Assembly: GCA_907163375.1 (NCBI GenBank)
Contig: CAJQUW010007117.1
Coordinates: forward strand, 1 to 64,000
Direction: 5' to 3'
Length of the DNA stretch: 64,000 nucleotides
Source: Prostheceraeus crozeri
Taxonomy: Eukaryota > Platyhelminthes > Polycladida > Euryleptidae
Shown: positions 1 to 10,780 of the stretch, piece after piece
How the letters are laid out: each line of letters begins with the position of its first letter
Position numbering within the stretch: the stretch's first letter is position 1
Translations under genes and position numbers: made by a program
Notes under the pieces: generated by a model
The model's input: the letters and a program-made list of their open reading frames with translations, nothing else
Databases searched by the model: none
What the model was told of the DNA's origin: nothing

Positions 1-47
1 TGTTGCACATGGCGTGAACGAACCAACGGTCTTTAGGAGGCCACCAT

Positions 48-116
48 GGGGTAAAAAGTGATAGTACCTCCACGTGGTTTGCCCTGGACAGACTTCGGTC
101 TGACTGAATCTATCAC
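48..116 (+). ncRNA. HDV-like self-cleaving ribozyme, copy 1
   Basis: The pairing follows the nested double pseudoknot of hepatitis delta virus ribozymes. P1 is 48-54 with 79-85 (7 bp, starting with the family's G.U pair), P2 is 58-64 with 110-116 (7 bp), P3 is 66-68 with 76-78 (ACC/GGT). Loop L3 is TCCACGT, close to the viral TCCTCGC. GG at 86-87 can pair with the L3 CC as P1.1. P4 is 89-93 with 98-102, capped by TTCG. J4/2 (103-109) holds C104, the expected catalytic cytosine. Cleavage is predicted between 47 and 48. A hairpin just upstream (29-43) is shared with copy 2. Pairing and motifs are seen directly; activity is inferred. Confidence 0.88.
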
Positions 117-156
117 ATAATTAGAAAGACTGAGTCATGTCTTTGTATCAGAGGGG

Positions 157-164
157 TATATAAA
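157..164 (+). promoter_or_regulatory. TATA box of the ribozyme-flanked unit
   Basis: TATATAAA lies 40 bases after ribozyme copy 1 and upstream of the 60-codon ORF at 1044. A Harbinger derivative now separates the two. The same core recurs at 3165 (forward) and 2181 (reverse). Confidence 0.5.
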
Positions 165-215
165 CCATTACCTCTCTTTCATTTTCATTCTATACTCCAT
201 CATGAACACACCTAA

Positions 216-973
216 AGGGCAGTTTATACTTCTACGCGCGTACATACGCGCTGCGCTAAGAGTCAGCAATCACGTGATCTGATGCTGCCAAAATATTGGG
301 AATGTTTATGGATACGCGCGGGCGAGCGTTTATACTTTACGCGTCGTCTACAGTTGTCCGTGTTGCCGCTTGAAAGTGACTACGATTTGAAATGGAAGAA
401 GAAACCACCGACATTTTGAATTTATATCTGCTACATAAAAAGTGCAAGAAGAGAAGAAGAAGAGCTCACTACATCAGGCCTCTGAATGTTACAAGGGAGC
501 TGACCGGAGAATTCAATGCGCTCGTGCATACTGGTCCCTCAAATACTTCCATTTATCTTTACAATCTTTGACACTCCTTCCCACTGATTCGGCGATAGTT
601 ATCCAAGATTGGGCTGTCATCTCTTGATCCTTGTGATCTCTGCTCCCTGTGTTGTATAAATGCTCATATTTCATCACTACCTCTATCAATTTATCCTCAA
701 AAAATTAATCCTCAAAATTATCCTCAAAATATATTAAAAAATATTTATCCTCAAAATCGGCATCTCTCTCAACTTCCTGCATGTCTGCTGGGCCTTGCGT
801 ATCGCGTAAAAGTAAGATGCGAGTCAACTGCCGAAATCTACGCGCGTAGATTCTCTTCATGTCCAAATGACCGAGTGAATCACTCTTCATGTGATGACTT
901 CAGAGTATTTTCCTCTCTCTTGGCGCGGGGAAGCCGGCGCGCATGCTACGCGCGTAGAAGTATAAACCGCCCT
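216..973 (+). mobile_element. Non-autonomous Harbinger-type element
   Basis: A 758-bp insertion with terminal inverted repeats starting AGGGCRGTTTATACTTCTAC at both ends and a TAA target duplication at 213-215 and 974-976. Three-base TAA/TTA duplications are typical of PIF/Harbinger. It keeps the first 59 codons of a transposase (392-571) and no catalytic domain, so it is a deletion derivative moved by a transposase encoded elsewhere. Much of its CG content sits in the ACGCGCG stretches of the ends. Confidence 0.8.
392..571 (+). pseudogene. N-terminal remnant of a Harbinger transposase
   Basis: An open frame of 59 codons from ATG 392. After a short leucine-rich start comes a lysine/arginine run (about residues 16-24), then AHYIRPLNVTRELTGEFNAL (about residues 25-44). 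This basic run, aromatic-R-P and 'EFNALV' pattern is the usual start of PIF/Harbinger DDE nucleases (HARBI1-like). The frame stops at 571 and nothing of the DDE core follows. It is the only visible coding relic of the parent element. Confidence 0.6.
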
Positions 974-1043
974 TAAGACGACAGTCAGCTCTCGTGACAA
1001 GACTCGGCTTAGACCGAGAAATTTATTTATTGAGTTTTCAGAG

Positions 1044-1226
1044 ATGGAGGAGCGAGAGCGAGTCTATAACAATCTTGCTCGAATCGGCTCATCGGTTACC
1101 GATGATAGCGATTCAACAGAGTGGAGATATATTCCACCCTCTGACAGTCGGATGGAAGTAGAGGATGTCGATGCCGCTGACATAGAGAGATTAAAAGTCT
1201 CTCTCAGCGGAATCGGCCAAATCTAG
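1044..1226 (+). CDS. 60-residue acidic protein between the two ribozymes
   Basis: ATG 1044 to TAG 1226. The protein is acidic and polar, with aspartate/serine clusters near residues 18-25 and 38-46, no membrane segment and no motif I recognise. It has a TATA box upstream (157, before the Harbinger insertion) and ribozyme copy 2 begins 44 bases after its stop, so cleavage would cut the transcript just past the coding region. It could instead be the early end of the neighbouring Polinton or an unrelated element. Function unknown. Confidence 0.4.
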   Translation: MEERERVYNNLARIGSSVTDDSDSTEWRYIPPSDSRMEVEDVDAADIERLKVSLSGIGQI

Positions 1227-1269
1227 ACATGTATCCGAGAACGAACCATCGGTCTTTAAGAGACCACAT

Positions 1270-1338
1270 GGGGCAAAATGTGATAGTACCTCTTCGTGGT
1301 TTGCCCTGGACAGACTTTGGTCTGACTTAATCTATCAC
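1270..1338 (+). ncRNA. HDV-like self-cleaving ribozyme, copy 2
   Basis: Same 69-nt architecture as copy 1: P1 1270-1276 with 1301-1307, P2 1280-1286 with 1332-1338, P3 1288-1290 with 1298-1300, L3 TCTTCGT, P4 1311-1315 with 1320-1324, catalytic C expected at 1326, cleavage predicted between 1269 and 1270. Differences from copy 1 keep the helices: the fifth P1 pair is T.G in copy 1 and C-G here, and the upstream hairpin has AGACC here where copy 1 has AGGCC, both pairing with GGTCT. It starts 44 bases after the stop codon of the 60-codon ORF at 1044. Confidence 0.88.
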
Positions 1339-1560
1339 ACGAATATAAAAAAAAATATATATATAATCATAAAGTTGCATGGCACGGAGAACTTCGGTAT
1401 AGTTCTTCCTATTGGTGGGCGATCTCCATTGAGACAGCGGATGATATCGTAGTGATGAGTGTGGCAAGGGCTTGAGACTTACCTTAATCCGAATTTCCAA
1501 CGGTCGTCGTGGTCTCTTCGCTCAACATAGCACTTTGAACGCCAATCGGTTGAGTCTTAG

Positions 1561-1800
1561 CTATCTGCCGCAGGTTACTTTTTTAAATTCTCCATTGCAT
1601 ACGTTATCTGAGAATGAATCATGAGTTCTCTTAAAAACTGCCTCTATTATTGAGGCTAAATGACGAAGGGATGAAATGGGAGGGCACTCTTGCGCCACAC
1701 GCAAACATATATATCTTCTCTCTTTATAAATGATACGAACTCTTTTGATAGAAAAGTAGACCGATAATAAATGTGATGACATTCGCAACCATGTATACAA
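1561..1800 (-). CDS. Unrecognised small ORF
   Basis: A 79-codon reverse frame. The stretch from about residue 25 on has cysteines and a leucine-rich segment (SSLRHLASIIEAVF). No family is recognised. It lies between ribozyme copy 2 and the divergent small-gene pair at 1.88-2.45 kb; it could be an exon of an early Polinton gene or chance. Confidence 0.2.
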   Translation of the reverse strand: MYTWLRMSSHLLSVYFSIKRVRIIYKERRYICLRVAQECPPISSLRHLASIIEAVFKRTHDSFSDNVCNGEFKKVTCGR

Positions 1801-1882
1801 TAAACCCCATATCTAAATTCTTCCCTATATTTCCATTTCTAGATCAATACATTGCAAAACAAAGACATGTAGTTCTTTAGAT

Positions 1883-2129
1883 TTATTTATCAAAGTTCAG
1901 TGGGACTGGTTTCAAGTCATTGTAAATCCTGTAATATGTCACTCGCTTTGGTGCATCCGGCACTCTTCTAAGTCGCGTCGTCTTCGGCATGAACTCGCCC
2001 TCACTCCATAAAACTTGGGTAATTTTGGGTTCATTGCCACTGTCCACATCCTCATCCCATTCATCGAAAACTTAATAATTCATCGAATATTTTGTGCAAC
2101 ATATTTAAGGCTTCCGAAGAATTTGCCAT
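1883..2129 (-). pseudogene. Small gene, divergent partner of the ORF at 2330
   Basis: Reverse-strand gene starting near 2129, with TATATAAA upstream on this strand (2181-2188) and AATAAA just after its end. Its C-terminal half carries PKTTR-x-RRV-x-DAPKR, which is shared with the forward ORF at 2330-2452. The 3' ends match as well (AATAAATCTAAAGAAC), so the two genes are an inverted duplication. No known family; probably accessory or early genes of the Polinton. Confidence 0.4.
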
Positions 2130-2329
2130 ACTAGCCTGTTCGATCGTATGATGTGAATGAGAAGTGCTACAATCTTCCGATTTATATAGGATATTCAACA
2201 ATACTTTCCTCGACAGCCAATCAGAATCACTCTAATTTAGATAAAGACTGTTAAAGTCAGAAGATTGCAGGATATCCCAATCTCAGCTAAAGTGACAATT
2301 TTGTGATCGTCAATGAGTGCGATGAAGGC

Positions 2330-2452
2330 ATGAGTAGTCAGGAGAGTGGTAACAAAACTGTAAGAATTATCTGGACAGACGAAGAGTGGACACCGAAAAC
2401 AACTCGTGAGAGAAGAGTGTCAGATGCTCCCAAACGATCAAGTATGCTTTGA
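2330..2452 (+). CDS. 40-residue protein, paralogue of the gene at 1883
   Basis: Open frame of 40 codons, ATG 2330 to TGA 2452, with AATAAA four bases on. It contains an acidic/aromatic stretch (IIWTDEEWTP) followed by KTTR-x-RRV-x-DAPKR, the block shared with the reverse gene at 1883-2129. Conservation of this block between two copies whose surroundings have drifted suggests that the block was a functional peptide. Function unknown. Confidence 0.4.
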   Translation: MSSQESGNKTVRIIWTDEEWTPKTTRERRVSDAPKRSSML

Positions 2453-2689
2453 TTTTAAATAAATCTAAAGAACCTCATGTCACTACTTTTTGATATCTTC
2501 CCTCAGTGATTGAGGTAGTATTTAGGAAAAGTGATAATGTCTAGCATCAGCTGCTATGATTTATACTGAGCTGTCAAATGATTAGATTTTCACTATGATG
2601 TTGATTACTACATTACCCAGAAATAAGTGAAAACAGACAGATATAACAAATGAAACATATATTCAGAAATTACAAATAATTTAGAAGTT

Positions 2690-3077
2690 CTTCAGTACTA
2701 ATATTGTCCCACAGCGATTCGCAGTTACTGCAGTCACACTTCAGTTGTCGCAGTCTTTCCTCCACTGCAGCCAACACACCAAAGACGTACTCCCACTCAA
2801 TCTCGTTCCTGGATTGAGACGATGGGCTGTACCATCTCCGTATGTCATGGAGAAGACTGATATCCTCCTCCTTCGACTAATCCTCCTTGTTGTATAGTAG
2901 GTACTTCCACCTCACATATACTATTTCCATCTCCTCTTTCTCAGTCAGAGACGGATACTCCAAACTTGGAATATCCTCGACTGTTTTCTTCTTCTCCAAC
3001 TTCACCTTCTTTGGAGCGGGAGGGCAAGTTGATGTGTCCACGGAGAGAGTTGCTGTTGGCGAATTCATGACTTCCAA
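2690..3077 (-). pseudogene. Polinton accessory gene, unknown function
   Basis: Reverse-strand coding region of roughly 125 codons. The first part has a proline/lysine segment resembling a nuclear localisation signal (PKKVKLEKKK) and then acidic sequence. The later part has a C-x-C-x2-C cluster near its end. It is divergently arranged with the polymerase gene and shares the intergenic promoter at 3.08-3.24 kb. No family recognised. Old and broken. Confidence 0.35.
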
Positions 3078-3124
3078 TTGTATGCTATAAACTTGATTTC
3101 TTGGTGCTTAAGTACAAGTAAGTA

Positions 3125-3173
3125 GCCAATCAAATGAATAGCTAATGAACACCGAATATGAGAGTATATAAAA
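3125..3173 (+). promoter_or_regulatory. CCAAT and TATA promoter of the Polinton polymerase gene
   Basis: GCCAAT at 3125-3130 and TATATAAAA at 3165-3173, about 125 bases before the likely start codon of the polymerase gene near 3298. The TATA core is the same as at 157 and, reversed, at 2181. Confidence 0.55.
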
Positions 3174-3297
3174 GGGAAACAGACTTAGTTTTTTATTCTA
3201 TATTTGATACGTATTGAGAATAAGTGAAGTCTCTATTTTGATAAACTATACAATTTTCTAACATTAAAGTATCATACTTAAACTTGTTTTCATTTAA

Positions 3298-6200
3298 ATG
3301 GTAAGTTGAAGATTTCCTCACTCATCTCCCTCAAACGTTTGGTTAATAGCATCTTTTTTAATTTCAGCCATCTACTTCATCACCAAAACGTTCCCTTCTC
3401 GAGGAAGCTTTAGAGCTGTTAAGTGAAGGTAAGTTGCAACAATAAACTATAACTTTAATAGAGATGATAGAATGATTTCTCTTTCAAGTGATGTTAGTAC
3501 CAGCTCAAGCGGACAGTCGCGGGAATCTAATGAGCGGAAATGTGATGATTGTGGTCACATCTTTACAAGGAAGCGTGATCTCGCCCGACACATCAGACAA
3601 CGTGTATGTCAACCCAAGACATCATCAATCTCCCGAGGTGATTCTATTTAACATGTCTCCTTTACTTGCGACTTTTGCACTATATCTTTTGAAACACGTT
3701 TTGAATTATCTTCACATAGACTTCACAACACGCATACAAATGATAGTTATAGTAACAGCATTTCGTCTATCCGTCTCACTGAAGTGTCGCTCAATAATGT
3801 AGTGAGAAATTACCATATGGAATCCTCAGAAACCATTGCTGATTTTCCGGAGTGGTTTCATCAAAATTCAATATTAATAGATGCGCTCTTTAGAAATTTA
3901 GACAACTTTAGAATAAAAGCGCTCATCTATCTTAAAATAAAATATGTTAAAGTTGATCATCATACTGGCGAAATAGTGCGGAGGTTGGAGTTTCACATAC
4001 CCTCCTCTCCTGCTACAGAGGTAGTAGATAAAGAAGTATCATTAAATTTTCACATTCAAGGGCTAAAATCAAATATTGATAAATTTAACGAGCGCGATAG
4101 TGGTCTGATTTTTGATGGTGTAGAATCTGCCATGTTTAAAATTACTCTATTAGAAAATTACAGTGGACGAGGCTCCTTCAATCTTCCAGAAACGTTAAAA
4201 GATAAGAAAGCATTCATTTCTAAAGATTGTGAATCGCACTGTTTTAAGTATGCGGTTTTATCCATTCTCCACTATCATGATGTACAGAACAACCGTTTCC
4301 GTAAAATCAAATATCTTCCATGGGAGAATGAATTGAAATTTGATGACTGTAATAGTGAAGATATAAAATTGAAAGATATAGAGAAATTTGAAAAATTAAA
4401 TGAAATTAAAATAGTTGTTCACGTATGGCAAAAAGGACTTAAAGGTGTACGCTACAACAAACGTTCATCAACTTATGATCGCGTTGTCAACCTCTTGTTG
4501 GTATATGAGGATAGCAGTCAACACTGGCGTTACTGCGGTATTCCAAATATTCGTCGACTATATTCCATTTAACATCCAAAAGGAGGGAGCATTTCATATG
4601 TGACCGTTGTATGAGATCCTTCTGGTCAAAAGATAAGTTTCAAACACATTATGAATGGTGTAAGCGAGGTAAATTGCAAATGAAACGCATGCCCAAAGAT
4701 AAAATCTTTTCATATAGAGAGAATGGTAGTGAATTAAGTCCTCTTCGTGTCATCTATGCTGACATCGAATGCTATATCGATGATAACATCCACAAGCCAG
4801 CAGCCATATCCTGTTATGAGGTATGGCATAATCATTTCGAAAATAAAAATAATAAAATGCACGTCTGGCAAGGTGATGATTGTATACACAAATTCTTGCA
4901 ATTCCTGGAAAGTGATAGTAAATTTCAACAAAAATATGATAGTGAACTCTATCACAGATAATTAAATATGACAGCAGATGATCAGGTAAAATTTGAAAGT
5001 TGTAAAGTCTGCTCAAAATGTAATAAAACGTTTGATGAGGGTAAAATTAAGAAAGTGCGTGACCATGATCACATCACTGAAAAATTTAGAAACGCACTGT
5101 GTTCAAGATGCAATTTTTCTCTAAGAATGAAACGGCGCACTCTACCCGTAATTTTTCATAACTTCAAAGGCTATGACAGCCATATGATAATAAAAGGGGG
5201 GTTAGGAAAAATGAAGGGATGGTTGATGAATGTTATAGCTCAAACGAGGGAAAAATTTATGTCCATGACAGCAAAAGTACCAGTTTATAAGACTAAAGAA
5301 AATAAGACAGTCTACTTTGATATAAAATTTCTAGATTCCTATGAATTCATGACTTCATCACTAGCATCTCTCGTTCAAAATCTTAAGTCTCCTCCATTAA
5401 CTCAAAATTTGAAGAAACAATATCCTAACTTGACGGATGAAGTCATCACACGCAAAGGAGTGTTTCCATATGCATACTTTGACTGCATTTCTAAACTTAG
5501 TGAGACTTCTCTTCCGTCAATAGATAAATTTAAAGATGATTTGACTGGTATAGAATGTAGGGTACAAGATTACAATCATGCTGAAGTTGCATGGACAAAA
5601 TTTGACTGTCAAACGTTTAGCGATTATATGATTGCCTATCTAAAATTAGATGTATTTTTGCTGGCTGATGTATTTCAGGAATTTCGACGAGTGACATTAG
5701 AAGAAGATAAATTAGACCCTATCCACTTTGTCAGTCTTCCAGCCATGTCATTCCAGTCTGCTTTTAAATGACTGGAGAGAGCATCCATCTTTTACAAGAT
5801 CCAGAGATGTATAATTTATTTTAGCGAGGAATTCGCGGTGGTCTCACATTTGTAAATAGACATCAAATAAAATCAAAACAGTAGATGATGATCAGATTCA
5901 TCTAAAGTACTATGACCACAATAATTTATATGGTAGTTCACTATCTAAACCTCTACCTCACTCTGAGTTTAGCTGGCTAGGTGATAGTGAAATTCAACAT
6001 TTCTCCAATCCTTCAAACATTCTAGCTATTCCAGATGATAGTGATTGGGGATATTATTTTGAGGTAGATCTTATCTATCCAAATAGTATTAAAAATAAAA
6101 CTGTGGATTTTCCACTTGCGCCCGAATCAGTTGAAGTGACTGAAGATATGTTTTCGGACTTTATGAAACAATTTTATAAAGATTTAGAAGGGAGCGACAA

Positions 6201-7251
6201 GTATAAGCCTTGTCGCAAACTTTTGCTTACTCAATTTGATAAAGAAAATTATCTAGTCCACTTTTCAATCTTAAAATTTTATTTAGAAATTGGTATAATT
6301 TTAAAAACAGTTCACCGCATTATCAAATTTAGACAGAAAGCCTTTCTGAAACCATATATTGATAGTAACAGCCAGAAACGTGCACTAGCCCAAAATAATT
6401 TTGAAAACGATTTTTATAAATATAAGAATAATAGTCTTTTTGGTAAGACGATGGAGGATGTTAGAAAACGTATAAACTATAAACTTGTGAATCATAATGA
6501 TAAATTTCAAAAGTTAGCGGCATCACCTCTCTTTATTGATAGAGATATTATAGATGATGAGTTGGTTGGTGTTAAAGTGATAAAATCAGAAGTAGAGTTG
6601 TGCAAGCCCATCTACATTGGCCAAGCTGTATTAGATTATTCCAAGCTTGAAATGTATTAACTCTTCTATAGAATATTAAAACCATGTCCTCTAATTAAAG
6701 ACGTGCGTTTGCTGGGTGATGATACAGACAGTTTCTTTTTAAGTATCGCTGCTCAGAAAGAGTTAAACGTCAATGAAATAGGAAAATCTTTAGAAAATTA
6801 TTTTGATAAGTCAAATTATCCTACAGATCACCCACTATACTCTACTAAAAATAAAGCAAAATCAGGATACTTCAAAGATGAAATGGCAGGAAAAGAAATT
6901 AAGGAAATGATTCTTCTTCGGCCTAAAATGTATTCTATGAAACCAAAAGACTCCAGTGACAGTATTAAGCGCGCAAAAGGCATATCCAAATCGATTGTTG
7001 TAAATATGAAACATAGGGTCTATAAGAAGGCCTTTCAAAATAAGTGTGTAACGTTTGTCAACATGACCATCTTAAAATCAAAGACGCATGAGGTAAAAAC
7101 TCATACATTTAGAAAGCGAGCACTTTCAGCGTGGGAAGATAAGAGGTGTTGGATACGGCATAACATATCTCTTCCACATGGTCATCCTGATACAAACATA
7201 TCACTAACCAAAAGAATTGAACTCACACTACCACATTCAGGAGATGTGTAA
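3298..7251 (+). pseudogene. Polinton protein-primed DNA polymerase B
   Basis: This is the replication polymerase of the element; it copies linear DNA from a protein primer. The start region has GT-AG introns and a C2H2 zinc finger (about 3.53-3.6 kb). The body carries the family landmarks in order: a zinc/HNH-like stretch with RDHDHIT (about 5.06 kb), exonuclease motifs FHNFKGYDSH (5.15 kb) and YLKLDVFLLADV (5.64 kb), motif A YDHNNLYGS (5.91 kb), motif B NSLFGKTMEDVRKR (6.43 kb) and motif C GDDTDSFFL (6.71 kb). It is a fossil with several breaks. The AT-rich coding sequence matches the rest of the element. Confidence 0.9.
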
Positions 7252-7434
7252 ATACATTTAGTCTCAAATCAGTATTTTGATGATGCTTTTGTTGACATTC
7301 ATTGTTGTTTTATGTATCGCTTCAGATTGCACTTCCTTGTGAATATATGCCTACAGTCAGCCCATTCCCCCCTATATCTGTGAAAAGACTTTTTCATGCA
7401 CATATTTTTATTTCAATAAAATTTTACAATGACT

Positions 7435-8640
7435 TCACTTTGTTTTCCGAAACACTAAAGTTATGAGGGATTTAGTATCTTTCACATGGATGCACTCATG
7501 TAGACCATTTGTAATTTTGATAGAAATAGATGGTATAGTTTGATTGATAACAGGATGGTAGAAAATAGGTTGAAACATCCTCTCGACTATTCCATATAAA
7601 GCATCCTTATCATGAATGAAATCACGTAAAATGTGTTCTTTTTCCTCGCCAACAGAAATAGGTAGAATCAAATCACTTTGAATGTAAAGGTGTTGTTCAT
7701 GTTTATCAAGTGTCATTGGTGTTTCCATACCAATCGTATGCGCAACAGTAAATATATTTTGCAGCATTGAAAACCAAAGAGTTTTTTCAAATTTTTACTC
7801 AATTGAGATTGAATGTCATCACCCAGTTTCAGAACAACGCGTTGATTTTCAATTGAAAACGAAATGTGGTGTGTCTTTACATCATATTTACTTTTCATCA
7901 TATGCTTCAACTTCTGTTGCATATAAGGATTTATTACATGAATGAAGCTTTCAACTGTATGATATAGATGCGGCATTATATTGATAGCAACTTTAGATTC
8001 TTGATAAGACTGGTAAATTTTCTTGATGCGATCACCATAGATGTCCACCCACCATTCATCATTAACTGAATCAGCTTTAGTGTGATATTTATGAGAAGCA
8101 TGAACCAAACCGCTTCCAATAGTAGGTGTATGATGTCTTACAAAATGACGCAAGGTTGGAGAGAAATAAACTGTAAGTTTGTCATTATATTTCTGAATAA
8201 ACAACTTATCTTTGTCCGCCATAATTTTCTCTCCATACTTCTTACCCACAGTCTCATTCCATCGTTTTACTAACTCAATAAGTGATAAAGGTTGAACACC
8301 ACGCTTTTTCAATATGATGCGTTCTTCACATTCTACAACATCTTCATCAAATATTTTAAATTTATAATGAAATTTGTTGATTCGATTTGAATAAACTTTT
8401 TTAACATTTGCAGTAGCAATTGACGTTAGATGTAGTCCATGGCCAAAACCGAGATGTGGATAGAATTCATTATCCAACCTCAGTGTAAGACCTTTAGTAA
8501 AAGAATGAAAGCAAAGGAACTGTCTCCCACTCCAATGATAGATAGTAAACTCATAAACTTTCTGATCCTTATTCTTCATGATGGAAGTATTACCACTATT
8601 GAATGCCTTAATAATTTTCTCATCCCCAAATGGATCATAG
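7435..8640 (-). pseudogene. Polinton minor capsid-like protein A, C-terminal part
   Basis: Reverse-strand coding sequence. The last 60 residues have the pattern 'PSISIKI...SLITLVFRK', which matches the end of the neighbouring protein B (11.5-12.3 kb), so the two are paralogues. These proteins occur in most Polintons beside the major capsid gene and are taken to be minor virion (penton-type) proteins. The N-terminal part lies at 11.17-11.43 kb, beyond the inserted LINE. Fossil, broken; the LINE insertion alone ended its function. Confidence 0.65.
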
Positions 8641-8748
8641 AAATAGAAATAGAATAGAATTTATTCAATAAATGAAAATCATTTAAGTTACAGTATATCG
8701 TTGCATTAAGGAAAAATATACGCAGTCAAAAATAAAATAGAAGAAAAA

Positions 8749-10040
8749 TCACACAACTCTTGAATTTAAAGCAGTCGCACAACAGAATGGAACAAAGGAA
8801 TTCAAACGTCTTGTAGTATTAGCAGAAGGCTGTAAGAGGCGATGAGTTCGAGTAGAACGTTGAGGCATGAGATCATGTAAAATATGCTTCTGGTCAATAC
8901 ACGCTTCATGAAACAGTCTACAAGCAGCTTCAAGCCGACGTTGTTTTAAGTCAGGGAAACGGTTGCAACCACAATTCGATGTTCGAAAGTATCTTGGCAA
9001 AGAACAAATCAATTTGTGATAACGATTTTGACAACGTTCCAGTTTGTACTCAAGAGAAGACGGCAAATGAACAAAAACGCATGAAGCATATTCGAGAATA
9101 CTTCGTATTAATGCGTAATAGGTAACAGTCAATTCATTGGAAGAGATGAGAGGCCTGAGTAACCGAATCCCATACATCCTCTGATTAGCAAACTTTATCA
9201 CTGAGTTGATGTGAGCATCCCAAGTGAGGCGGCTATTCAGCTGAACACCCAAAATGCGAAGAGTATCAACGTCCTCAACATCAGAATGCACGGGAGAAAA
9301 GCAATCATTAAATCTTTGGATGAACAATTTCTTAGAATTCGCGTTGTTCAAAGTGAGACCGTTAGATGTGAACCATTGGATCAAGTGTAAATGCTCACTG
9401 ATAAAGTTAGTCAAATTATCTCTACGAAAAACTGGGATACAGTAGGCTAAATCATCAATGTACTTGATGATAGTTGAACTTGAATCGACCAATGACAGAG
9501 ATGCGGCAACACACAGTACAGATAGGGGCCGAATAAAGAACCCTGTGGAACACCGGATAGAACTTCAACTTTTTTGCTGATTGAATCACCAATTCTCACC
9601 GCCCGAGTACGACCTGATAAATAATCACGTATAAGATGAATGAATCCCAAAGGTACGTCAATTTCAATCAGTCTCTGAATGACAATGTCATGTCGGAGTT
9701 GGTCAAAGGCTTTTTTGAAATCGTAAGATACGATTTGAACTCCCCCAATGTCATGCCTATCAAGGAGGCGTGTTGTATCGTCCATCAACTTCAACAATGC
9801 CGCCGTAGTAGAAGAACCCGGACGGTCACCGAATTGATTACTGCCGAAATGATGAATAAGAGCATTTTTAACACCACTTTGAAGAACAAGATATTCTAAG
9901 AGCTTTGCGGGCAGGGGTAATAACGAAATCGGTCGAATATGCTCTAGATCGAAGCAGCCATGTTTGGGGATTGGAGATACATGACTGTATTTCCATCTGG
10001 TTGGTACACGTCTGTATACCTCTGTATATACGAACAGATT
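8749..10040 (-). pseudogene. LINE reverse transcriptase
   Basis: Reverse-strand RT core beginning at RVPTRWKYSHVSPIPK, with fingers motif HIRPISLLP, motif A VSYDFKKAFDQL, motif B GVPQGSLFGP and the catalytic box KYIDDLAYC. The C-terminal part has ILGVQLNSRLTWDAHI and the cysteine/histidine-containing tail usual in CR1/L2 relatives. One frameshift lies in the GT repeat near 9508-9513 (an extra GT on the coding strand). The apurinic endonuclease domain upstream is absent, so the copy cannot nick target DNA itself. Confidence 0.8.
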
Positions 10041-10683
10041 TTCCTTCATTCTGAGGTTTTGCAATTTCAGCATCTCTCCTTTGTCTCAAATATCTTTCTT
10101 GATGTTGTTGAAAAGGTGTCAGATCGCAGTTTACGTAAACATTGGGGAACTCTTCGGATCTCCTCAGCATTCTGGAGGCTTTCAAATTCTCCCATTTCTT
10201 AGAACTATTTCGGAAAATAACTCTGATGGGGCGTTTTCTGTTACCAGGTGGTCGACCAATTCTGTGAATACTGAGACAATCTTCGTCAGTGTTTAAAGGC
10301 ACATTGATGGTATTGGCAATACGAACCACAACAGCGTTCAAATCGTGTGATCCTCTGATAATTATATTATTTTTTCGAATTTCACGTTCATGCTTTTCAA
10401 TCACGGCACCTTGAATTTCAACTGTTTTCTTTAACACCTCGACCTCCTTTTTCAATGCGTGATTATCAGCAATAAGAATATCGAGCTTTTTGTTCATTTC
10501 AATAAGTAACGTAGAAAATTCATCAGTTTCAAAAATCTCCGCCTTGGAATTAGAATCAGTACGCTTATTTCTCAATTTGATTAAGGCATCAACCAGCTGA
10601 GATTTTGTACAACTACACTGCCGCAATTGGGAGTCTGACATACTGAGAATGTCATCAGACTCTTTGATTCCCTTTCTAGACAT
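10000..10683 (-). pseudogene. LINE ORF1 (coiled coil plus RRM-like region)
   Basis: ATG 10683 on the reverse strand. Residues about 60-115 form a leucine/lysine/glutamate coiled coil (KLDILIADNHALKKEVEVL) of the kind that trimerises ORF1 proteins. From about residue 115 an RNA-binding region follows with IIIRG, LSIHRIGRPPGNRKRPIRV and VYVNCDLTPF. ORF1 proteins bind LINE RNA and act as chaperones. The recognisable part ends near 'KSVRIYRG', where it meets reverse-transcriptase sequence in another frame, so ORF1 is truncated by the same deletion that removed the endonuclease. Confidence 0.7.
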
Positions 10684-10699
10684 AACGCAAAAAGATCAA

Positions 10700-10780
10700 A
10701 ACTTCTGTCGCACGATTCGAACGCAGATCCGTCGGCGATGTAAGCTACGGCTTGTACCCCTTGGCTATGCCAGTACACGC
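10700..10780 (-). promoter_or_regulatory. tRNA-like Pol III promoter ahead of LINE ORF1
   Basis: On the reverse strand, an A box TGGCATAGCCAAGGGG (about 10757-10772) and a B box CGTTCGAATCG (about 10712-10723) are spaced as in tRNA genes and tRNA-derived SINEs. They end about 30 bases before the ORF1 start codon at 10683. Either a SINE head was captured by the LINE or the LINE used a Pol III promoter. Confidence 0.5.

Noticed and set aside
4734-5016. Overlapping frames on both strands in the polymerase gene
   Set aside because: Shadow frames of the polymerase; they carry none of its motifs.
10700-10780. A true tRNA gene on the reverse strand
   Set aside because: A and B boxes are present, but no acceptor stem or anticodon arm forms, and it runs straight into LINE ORF1.
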